64,000 nt of DNA. Source: Sulfuritalea sp. (GTDB lineage: Bacteria > Pseudomonadota > Gammaproteobacteria > Burkholderiales > Rhodocyclaceae). A program made the translations under genes and the position numbers. The notes beneath the pieces are model-generated. The model was not told where the DNA came from. It saw nothing but the letters and a program-made list of their open reading frames with translations, and ran no database searches. Location of the stretch: assembly GCA_016716965.1 (NCBI GenBank), contig JADJUP010000043.1:1-64000 (forward strand). The letters are read 5' to 3'. Positions 9,202 to 14,306 of this stretch are shown piece after piece. The first letter of the stretch is position 1; every line of letters begins with the position of its first letter.

Positions 9202-9723
9202 ATGAAAAAGAACGATAGCCCTGTCTTCACAATGCTTCCCGCTGATGTTCTGGCCAAGGCCAAAGCACTCGCGGACGAGTTTCGCGCTGAGGCTCAATTG
9301 AAAGACTTGGTCTGGCGTAACGTCGTTGGCGTCACCGCAGTTATCATTTTGCTGCTGTTCGCAAATGGTGCGAACGGCTTTGTCTTTGGCTCCACCGCCG
9401 GAGCAATGCTCAAAGGTTCAGCTCCGTCAATTGTTCCGTGCACCTGGACCTACGCCGTCATTGTCGTCTTGGGTGGGATGGCATTCAGTTTCAACGCATT
9501 TATCACTTGGCTAGAACTATTGGCTTTTCGCCGCAACAATCCGCTTGCCTCCGCCAAGTCGAGCCGCCTCCGCTTCTATCGCCGCGCCACATGGCTTCCC
9601 CTCATTCCGTTGATCGCAGTTCCCGCCGCATTCAACGCGCTTTTTAGCGTTTCCTTCTTTCTCGTTACTGTTGGTTTCGCGTTCGTTGTGATGCTTGTGG
9701 CCACTCTATCCGCCGATGTATAG
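9202..9723 (+). CDS. Integron cassette membrane protein of unknown function
   Basis: A 173-residue protein starting MKKNDSPVFTMLPADVLAKA. After about 40 mostly charged residues there are four hydrophobic segments: VVGVTAVIILLLFANGANGF, TYAVIVVLGGMAFSFNAFI, WLPLIPLIAVPAAFNALFSV, and a C-terminal segment from about residue 153 (FFLVTVGFAFVVMLVATL). The basic loop FRRNNPLASAKSSRLRFYRR suggests it lies in the cytoplasm. An in-frame TTG at 9181 is possible, but ATG 9202 is preferred. It is the last recognisable cassette. The R'' expected for it (GTATAAC) is not found downstream, so its attC is lost or the array ends here. Confidence 0.65.
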   Translation: MKKNDSPVFTMLPADVLAKAKALADEFRAEAQLKDLVWRNVVGVTAVIILLLFANGANGFVFGSTAGAMLKGSAPSIVPCTWTYAVIVVLGGMAFSFNAFITWLELLAFRRNNPLASAKSSRLRFYRRATWLPLIPLIAVPAAFNALFSVSFFLVTVGFAFVVMLVATLSADV

Positions 9724-9737
9724 GGACGATAGAGGGA

Positions 9738-9807
9738 CGATAGGGGTCAGCATCATTTCGCTTTCTGACCTTTCGAAGGTTCCCCAAAAGTCAGTGGTGG
9801 CCGGACG
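9738..9807 (+). repeat. Imperfect direct repeat, copy 1
   Basis: Begins with CGATAGGGGTCAGCATCATTTC, which recurs exactly at 10049-10070. The following 45 bases are similar but diverged (CTTTCGAAGG against CCTTCGATGA, then CAAAAGTC against CGAAAGTC). It lies directly after the last cassette gene. Confidence 0.6.
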
Positions 9808-9854
9808 ATGGTATTGGCGCCGGGTTCGTTTTGCCATGAGCAAAGCACTACCAA

Positions 9855-10214
9855 TCAGCGATGATTGACTGGTCTTCCTGCCCCGATGTCAAATGCGATC
9901 CTGACCGCGCGAGCGGTTCCTGGGTTTTTCGCGGTACGCGGGTGCCAGTCGCAGCACTGTTCGAAAATCTGGAGGAGGATGCCTCGCTCCACCAGTTCAT
10001 CGAGTGATTCCCCGGCGTCATTTTGTCCCAAGCGAAAAACGTGCGAGTCGATAGGGGTCAGCATCATTTCCCTTCCTGCCCCTTCGATGAATTCCCGAAA
10101 GTCGGCGCTGACCACACGGCGAATCGACCACTTTCGATCCAGGCACGAGTAACCGAGGCGGGTTTCTTGGGACAGGAAAGTCACTTTGATTCGACTTCCC
10201 CGAAAGCGCAGCAT
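9855..10214 (-). CDS. Doubtful hypothetical protein
   Basis: A leftward open frame (start MLRFRGSRIKVTF, end GAGRPVNHR) whose middle, REMMLTPIDSHVFRLGQND and ESLDELVERGILLQIFEQ, has the composition of a real protein. It spans the second copy of the direct repeat (10049-10118) and a 24 bp dispersed motif, so part of it is repeat sequence. I recognise no family. It may be the remnant of a larger gene. No other gene candidate is seen between 9724 and 10234. Confidence 0.25.
   Translation of the reverse strand: MLRFRGSRIKVTFLSQETRLGYSCLDRKWSIRRVVSADFREFIEGAGREMMLTPIDSHVFRLGQNDAGESLDELVERGILLQIFEQCCDWHPRTAKNPGTARAVRIAFDIGAGRPVNHR
10049..10121 (+). repeat. Imperfect direct repeat, copy 2, ending in a dispersed 24 bp motif
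   Basis: Second copy of the repeat at 9738-9807, with 22 identical leading bases. Its right end (10098-10121) is a full copy of the window-wide motif: AAAGTCGGCGCTG, then ACCAC, then ACGGCG. The same version with ACCAC occurs in the opposite orientation at 23320-23343. Confidence 0.65.
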
Positions 10215-10234
10215 TGTTGTGCATACAATAAACC

Positions 10235-10263
10235 TTGACGCACCACTTGTTTGTACATACACT
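10235..10263 (+). promoter_or_regulatory. Sigma-70 promoter of brnTA, possibly giving a leaderless mRNA
   Basis: TTGACG (10235-10240), a 17 bp spacer and TACACT (10258-10263). The expected transcription start is at about 10270-10271, which coincides with the GTG start codon of brnT. No ribosome-binding site is visible upstream. Two related boxes, TTGTGCATACAA (10216-10227) and TTGTACATACAC (10251-10262), overlap or flank the promoter and are candidate operators for autoregulation by BrnA. Confidence 0.65.
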
Positions 10264-10270
10264 CTAGCGC

Positions 10271-10549
10271 GTGAAAGTTGACTTCGACCCGATCAAGAAC
10301 GAGAGAAACATCAGGGAGCGTCGGCTCTCGTTCGAGCGCGCGGCAGAAGTCGATTTCAATACTGCGCTGGTTCTTCCTGATACCCGAAAGGCATATGGCG
10401 AAACTCGTTACATCGCGCTGTGCTACCTGGACCGCCGGCTGCATGTGCTGTGCTTTACGGAAACCGACTCGGGAATTCGGGTAATCAGCTTCCGCAAGGC
10501 AAATACCAGAGAGGCAAAGAGATATGGCAAGCCGCAAGCCCTTGATTGA
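10271..10549 (+). CDS. brnT: BrnT family toxin (ribonuclease of type II toxin-antitoxin system)
   Basis: A 92-residue BrnT toxin with a RelE-like fold. Family members cleave RNA and stop translation under stress. Visible motifs are VDFDPIKNERNIRERRLSFERA at the N-terminus, the GETRYIALCYLD strand, and the C-terminal RVISFRKANTREAKRY helix with the conserved RxA...REA/Y basic residues. The start is GTG at 10271. The gene overlaps brnA by 26 bases, the usual toxin-first arrangement. It lies at the right end of the cassette array, but I see no attC of its own. Confidence 0.92.
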   Translation: MKVDFDPIKNERNIRERRLSFERAAEVDFNTALVLPDTRKAYGETRYIALCYLDRRLHVLCFTETDSGIRVISFRKANTREAKRYGKPQALD

Positions 10550-10799
10550 CGCCGACGGCGAGGTTCGCGAACTGACCGCCGACGATATGGCGAAGTTCCG
10601 GCCCGCTGCCGAGGTGTTGCCGTCATCCCTCAAAAAGAAGCTCGGCGTGCGCGGCCCGCAGAAAGCACCGACCAAAGAGCGCATCACCATCCGCTTGTCG
10701 CGAGAAGTGGTTGACCAGTTTCGCGAAAGTGGCGAGGGCTGGCAAACCCGCGTGGATGCCGCCTTGCGCGAGTGGCTAAAGCATCATTCTCCGGCATAG
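10524..10799 (+). CDS. brnA: BrnA family antitoxin
   Basis: A 91-residue antitoxin. The N-terminal half (MASRKPLIDADGEVRELTADDMAKFRPA) wraps the toxin. The C-terminal half ERITIRLSREVVDQFRESGEGWQTRVDAALREWL is a ribbon-helix-helix DNA-binding domain, which in this family represses the brnTA promoter together with BrnT. It overlaps the toxin gene, implying translational coupling. The stop is at 10797-10799. Confidence 0.92.
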   Translation: MASRKPLIDADGEVRELTADDMAKFRPAAEVLPSSLKKKLGVRGPQKAPTKERITIRLSREVVDQFRESGEGWQTRVDAALREWLKHHSPA

Positions 10800-10831
10800 G
10801 CCATGGGTGATTCGGGGTTCGTGACATTTGA

Positions 10832-10894
10832 CGGTCCGAGCACCTGATCGATGATTTTTTGCGAGAGGTCGAAGACAGGAGGGCAGGACGATGA
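10832..10894 (+). pseudogene. Possible C-terminal scar of a toxin gene preceding the antitoxin
   Basis: The frame between a TGA at 10829 and the TGA at 10892 reads EHLIDDFLREVEDRRAGR and overlaps the next start codon as ATGA. That ending and the overlap resemble the C-terminus of TumE-type toxins, which normally precede winged-helix antitoxins of the kind encoded next. Only about 20 codons remain, so this is an inference from position and shape. Confidence 0.3.
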
Positions 10895-11250
10895 GAACCG
10901 CGAGCATACGTATCCGCAAGTCGGACGATTCCCTGAAGGCGGTCCGCGCAGGATTTCTGTCGGCCTGGAGCAGCGGGAAATACAAGGGCGAGCATTTCGA
11001 TTTCGAGTCGCCCGCCGCCTTGTTCCGCGTCCTCACACCCAAGCGCTGGGAATTGATCGAGTGCCTGCAAGGGACCGGGCCGCTTGGCGTGCGCGCACTT
11101 GCGCGCGCCCTGGGTCGTGACGTAAAGCGAGTTCACGAAGACGCTTCGGCAATGATCGAGGTCGGCATGGTGGAAAAGACGGCGGAAGGAAAGCTCGTCG
11201 TGCCTTTCGACCAAATTCGCGCGGACTTCGTTTTGAAGTCGGCGGCTTGA
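10891..11250 (+). CDS. Winged-helix DNA-binding protein, HVO_A0114/TumA-type antitoxin
   Basis: A 119-residue protein. After a short N-terminal part it has a winged helix-turn-helix: LFRVLTPKRWELIECLQGTGPLGVRALARALGRDVKRVHEDASAMIEVGMVEKT (about residues 44-98), then a wing and LVVPFDQIRADFVL. This matches the MarR-like HVO_A0114 family, whose members are commonly antitoxins of two-gene modules. Here the expected toxin gene is absent or reduced to the scar at 10832-10894, so the protein is probably an orphan. A GGAGG-like site precedes the ATG. Confidence 0.75.
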   Translation: MRTASIRIRKSDDSLKAVRAGFLSAWSSGKYKGEHFDFESPAALFRVLTPKRWELIECLQGTGPLGVRALARALGRDVKRVHEDASAMIEVGMVEKTAEGKLVVPFDQIRADFVLKSAA

Positions 11251-11312
11251 GCCAGCGAGATGCGATACGGAGTCGGCTTCAATTCTGTTTTCGATAAGGT
11301 TGACGATGCCGA

Positions 11313-11336
11313 AAAGTCGGCGCTGGTGACACGGCG
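11313..11336 (+). repeat. Dispersed 24 bp motif, intergenic copy
   Basis: AAAGTCGGCGCTG, then GTGAC, then ACGGCG. It lies between the winged-helix gene (stop 11250) and the MAPEG gene (start 11432). Confidence 0.75.
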
Positions 11337-11431
11337 TCGACGCGCGGCCGACGCCTGAAAATTTGCCATACTGTCGGCAGCGACCAATCCGGCCCGCAGC
11401 CGCGGGCGTTGCCTTGCATGGGAGTCTCGCG

Positions 11432-11839
11432 ATGAGTACATCGGCCGTGGTGTTGACCCTCTTCATCTCCTGGACGCTGTTCCTGCTCGTGCTCATGGAG
11501 CTGCGACGTTCCTGGCTCGTCACGTCGCGGCAGGTGCCGGCCAATGGTTTCCAGCCGGACAACGGCAACCTGTCGCCCTTCATGCAGCGCCTGGCGCGCG
11601 CGCATGCGAATTGCGTCGAGGGCTTTCCGATCTTCGGCGGCCTCCTGATCGTGGCGCTGGTCACCGATCGCGCCGCGATCACCGATCCGCTGGCGCCGTG
11701 GCTGATGCTGGCGCGGGTGCTGCAGTCCAGCATCCACCTCGCCTCGCTGAGCGAGTTCGCGGTGACCGCGCGCTTCACCGCGTTCGCGGCGCAGCTGGGG
11801 ATCGCGGGCTACTGGGCCTGGGCGCTGCTGGCACGTTGA
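11432..11839 (+). CDS. MAPEG family membrane protein
   Basis: A 135-residue four-helix membrane protein of the eicosanoid/glutathione-metabolism (MAPEG) family. Segments: VVLTLFISWTLFLLVLMELR, then the conserved loop RLARAHANCVEGFPIFGGLLIVAL (the ARAHxNxxE core at about residues 55-63), LMLARVLQSSIHLASLSEFAV and the C-terminal FAAQLGIAGYWAWALLA. Bacterial members are poorly characterised and their substrates unknown. It begins a short rightward run with the VOC and SnoaL-like genes. Confidence 0.85.
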   Translation: MSTSAVVLTLFISWTLFLLVLMELRRSWLVTSRQVPANGFQPDNGNLSPFMQRLARAHANCVEGFPIFGGLLIVALVTDRAAITDPLAPWLMLARVLQSSIHLASLSEFAVTARFTAFAAQLGIAGYWAWALLAR

Positions 11840-11885
11840 GCCCCGGCGGCATTCGATGGCACCGATGCATTCCGGGGAGCCGACA

Positions 11886-12284
11886 ATGGAACCACGCATC
11901 AGCCTGATCACCCTGGGCGTCGCCGACCTGCAGCGCGCCACCCGCTTCTATGCCGAGTGCCTCGGCCTGCCGCGCATCGAGACGCCGCCGTCGGTGACCT
12001 TCTTCGAACTCGGCAAGACCTGGCTGGCGCTCTGGTCGCGCGAAAGCCTGGCCGCCGATGCCGGCCTGGCGCCGGACGGCTCCGGCTTCCGTGGCTTCGC
12101 GCTGGCGCACAACGTACGCTCGCCGGCGGAGGTGGATGCCCTGCTGCAACGCGTCGCCGCTTTCGGCGCGACCATCACCAAGCCGGGGCAGGCCACGGAA
12201 TGGGGCGGCTACTCCGGCTACTTCACCGACCTCGACGGCTTCCTCTGGGAGGTCGCGCACAATCCGGCCTTTCCCCATGTGTGA
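11886..12284 (+). CDS. VOC (glyoxalase/bleomycin-resistance) superfamily protein
   Basis: A 132-residue vicinal-oxygen-chelate protein with two beta-alpha-beta-beta-beta modules: ISLITLGVADLQRATRFYAECLGLP at the N-terminus and SPAEVDALLQRVAAFGATITKPGQ followed by YFTDLDGFLWEVAHNP. The D-x-D/N-G-x-x-W-E strand carries the usual C-terminal metal-ligand glutamate. The position of the first metal ligand is less clear, so the reaction cannot be named. The gene follows the MAPEG gene by 46 bases. Confidence 0.88.
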   Translation: MEPRISLITLGVADLQRATRFYAECLGLPRIETPPSVTFFELGKTWLALWSRESLAADAGLAPDGSGFRGFALAHNVRSPAEVDALLQRVAAFGATITKPGQATEWGGYSGYFTDLDGFLWEVAHNPAFPHV

Positions 12285-12322
12285 GCCGCTGTGCACACCC
12301 GACCGATCCGCGGAGGCAATCC

Positions 12323-12715
12323 ATGAGCGACGCATGCGAACGCAACCGGCAGAACGCGATGGCGTTCTACGACCTGATGTTCAACCAGTGCCAGCCGGCG
12401 CAGGCCATCGCGTGCTACGCGGGCGAGCATTACATCCAGCACAACCCGCACGTGGCGGACGGCAAGCAGGCCTTCATCGACTACTTCGAGCGCATGGCCC
12501 GCGAGTACCCGGGCAAGCGCGTGCATTTCAAGCGCTCGGTGGCCGCGGGCAATCTCGTGGTTCTGCACTGCCACCAGGTCTGGCCCGGCGACGCGAACCG
12601 CGACTGGGCGGGGATGGACATCTTCCGCTTCGACGACCAAGGCAGGATCGTCGAGCACTGGGACGTGCTGCAGGTGGTGCCCGCGGAATCCGCCAACGGC
12701 AACACGATGTTCTAG
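12323..12715 (+). CDS. SnoaL-like / NTF2-fold polyketide-cyclase-type protein
   Basis: A 130-residue protein with an NTF2 cone fold. The signature YIQHNPHVADGKQAFIDYFE (about residues 43-62) and the ending FRFDDQGRIVEHWDVLQ are typical of the SnoaL-like family with predicted sugar- or polyketide-cyclase-related activity, often of unknown function in proteobacteria. A GGAGG sequence lies 9 bases before the ATG. Third gene of the 11432-12715 run. Confidence 0.88.
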   Translation: MSDACERNRQNAMAFYDLMFNQCQPAQAIACYAGEHYIQHNPHVADGKQAFIDYFERMAREYPGKRVHFKRSVAAGNLVVLHCHQVWPGDANRDWAGMDIFRFDDQGRIVEHWDVLQVVPAESANGNTMF

Positions 12716-12725
12716 TGCAGCGCTG

Positions 12726-12749
12726 AAAGTCGGCGCTGGCGCTACGGCG
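12726..12749 (+). repeat. Dispersed 24 bp motif between two convergent genes
   Basis: AAAGTCGGCGCTG, then GCG and CTACGGCG. It starts 11 bases after the stop of the SnoaL-like gene and supplies the stop codon of the convergent TerB gene (TAG read from CTA at 12742-12744). Confidence 0.7.
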
Positions 12750-13215
12750 TGGCCGGGTTGGCGTCGCGCGCCCGCTGTTTGGCGCCCACGTAGTCGGCGT
12801 GCGAGACGTAGAGCAGGTCGGCGATCTTGCGCATGAAGTGCTGTTCGTGGGCATCGAGGTGGCCGTCGGCGTAGGCGACCTGCCACAGGTACTCGACCAC
12901 CTGGACTTTTTGTTCGGCGCTGAAGTTGCGGTTGATCAGCGAGGTGAACTGGAAGTAGTCCGTGGCCAGCCGCGCCTCTTCGGCGGCCAGCGCCATCAGC
13001 GTATCGACCTGCGCCACTTCGAGCCCGAACTGGCGTTGCAGCGAACGCGTCACCGATTCGGTCTCGGCGGCGGTGATGGATGCGTCCATGCGCATCATCT
13101 CCAGCAGCAGCGCCGCAGTGGCGACATGCAGCGCGTGTTGCGAGTCGGTGCCCGACCCGCCGGTCGCGCCGGGGGCGATCACCTGGTTGAAGAAGTTTCG
13201 TATGCCGTCGATCAT
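12742..13215 (-). CDS. TerB-family (tellurite-resistance-like) protein
   Basis: A 157-residue all-helical protein with two TerB-type acidic segments: LEMMRMDASITAAETESV (about residues 37-54) and LWQVAYADGHLDAHEQHFMRKIADLL (about 109-134). The latter holds the D-G-x-l-x-x-x-E metal-binding-like motif. TerB domains bind divalent metal and are found in stress and membrane-associated systems. No other ter genes are present, so a role in tellurite resistance is not implied. Start ATG 13215; the stop lies inside a dispersed motif. Confidence 0.85.
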   Translation of the reverse strand: MIDGIRNFFNQVIAPGATGGSGTDSQHALHVATAALLLEMMRMDASITAAETESVTRSLQRQFGLEVAQVDTLMALAAEEARLATDYFQFTSLINRNFSAEQKVQVVEYLWQVAYADGHLDAHEQHFMRKIADLLYVSHADYVGAKQRARDANPATP

Positions 13216-13229
13216 CGTGGGTAGTGTTC

Positions 13230-14297
13230 CTAAAGTCTCAGTGCGCCGGCATAGCCCGTGAGTTCGAGGTAGCCGCGACCGGCAAGGGTACCGCGAATCG
13301 CCACCAGTCCCTCCCAATAGCTGACCGGCAGCGGCCGCCGCGCGGAAATTTCCTGGTCGTCGGCCACCGGCGCGGTTTCGATGCGATGCGGGCCGACGCG
13401 GATTTCCATCTGCACCGGGTACAGCGCGCCGTTGCGCGGCGAGGTCCAGCGGCGGACCGGCGTGAAGCCGACCTCGCCGGGGCCGAAGCGCGTCAGGCGG
13501 CCGCCGGCGTCGCGCAGGCTGGCGTGGGCGTAGAGCGTGTTGCCGGCGGCATCGCGGATGCGGAAGGCCATCAGCGCGCCGCCGTCGTCGAGGTTGATGC
13601 CGATCCAGTCCCAGCCGACGGCGCCTGCGGCCAGCACCTCGCTCGACCATTCGTGGTCGAACCAGGCGCGGCCCGTCGCCTCCTGCGCCTTGCCGTCGAT
13701 GACGAGCCTGCCGCCGACGCGCAGTTGCGGCCAGCTCACGTAATGGCTGGCGAGTTCCGGGCGCGGTCCCTTCTGCGACCAGCCGCCTTCGCCTTGCAGC
13801 AGCAGCGGCTGGGTCGGCGTCAGGCGCAGGTCGAAGGCGAAGGCGGCGTCCTGCGCCACGAGCCGGAAATGTTCGTCGGCGCCGGCGCCGCTGCGCTGCA
13901 TGGACCAGGCGCCGACATGCACCTCGCAGTCGGTGGTGGAGAATCCCGCGCCGAGATTCGCGCGCGCGGCACGCTCGGCATGCAGCAGGCGCTGGCCGGG
14001 CCGCGTCAGTGCGGCGTGGGCGAACAGGATCTGGCTGGCGGCGATGGGCGAGTCGAGTTCTTCGGCGATGCCTGGGCGGCTGCGGAAGAAGGTGAGCTGG
14101 AAGCCCATGCCGCCGCCCGGCGCATCCAGCGCGCCGGTGACGTACCACCACTCGGTGCGGAAGTCGGGATGCGCGCCGTGGTCGCGCGGAAAGGCCAGGC
14201 GCGTGGCGCGGCTCGCCACCGCATAGCGCGGCGCATCGCGGGCGGCAGCCAGTGCGGGCAGCAGCAAGGGGGTGAGCAGGAAGCTGCGGCGTTGCAT
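13230..14297 (-). CDS. AttH-like lipocalin-fold secreted protein (carotenoid 1,2-hydratase-like)
   Basis: A 355-residue exported protein. The N-terminus MQRRSFLLTPLLLPALAAA is a signal peptide with an RR pair. The body has the paired lipocalin-like domains of the AttH/CrtC family: FPRDHGAHPDFRTEWWYVTG (about residues 37-56), GFQLTFFRSRPG, AWFDHEWSSEVL (about 205-216) and WDWIGINLDDGGALMAFRIRD. It lies 9 bases downstream of an FtsX-like permease and near a LolD-like ATPase on the same strand. That is the order of AttEFGH-type ABC systems, in which AttH is the periplasmic partner. The substrate is unknown. Confidence 0.87.
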   Translation of the reverse strand: MQRRSFLLTPLLLPALAAARDAPRYAVASRATRLAFPRDHGAHPDFRTEWWYVTGALDAPGGGMGFQLTFFRSRPGIAEELDSPIAASQILFAHAALTRPGQRLLHAERAARANLGAGFSTTDCEVHVGAWSMQRSGAGADEHFRLVAQDAAFAFDLRLTPTQPLLLQGEGGWSQKGPRPELASHYVSWPQLRVGGRLVIDGKAQEATGRAWFDHEWSSEVLAAGAVGWDWIGINLDDGGALMAFRIRDAAGNTLYAHASLRDAGGRLTRFGPGEVGFTPVRRWTSPRNGALYPVQMEIRVGPHRIETAPVADDQEISARRPLPVSYWEGLVAIRGTLAGRGYLELTGYAGALRL

Positions 14298-14306
14298 GGC
14301 GGACTT

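Noticed and set aside
6156..10900. A CRISPR array or phage remnant as the explanation of the repeated hairpins
   Set aside because: Hairpins are not regularly spaced with short unique spacers, no cas or phage structural genes are present, and the sites meet attC rules instead.
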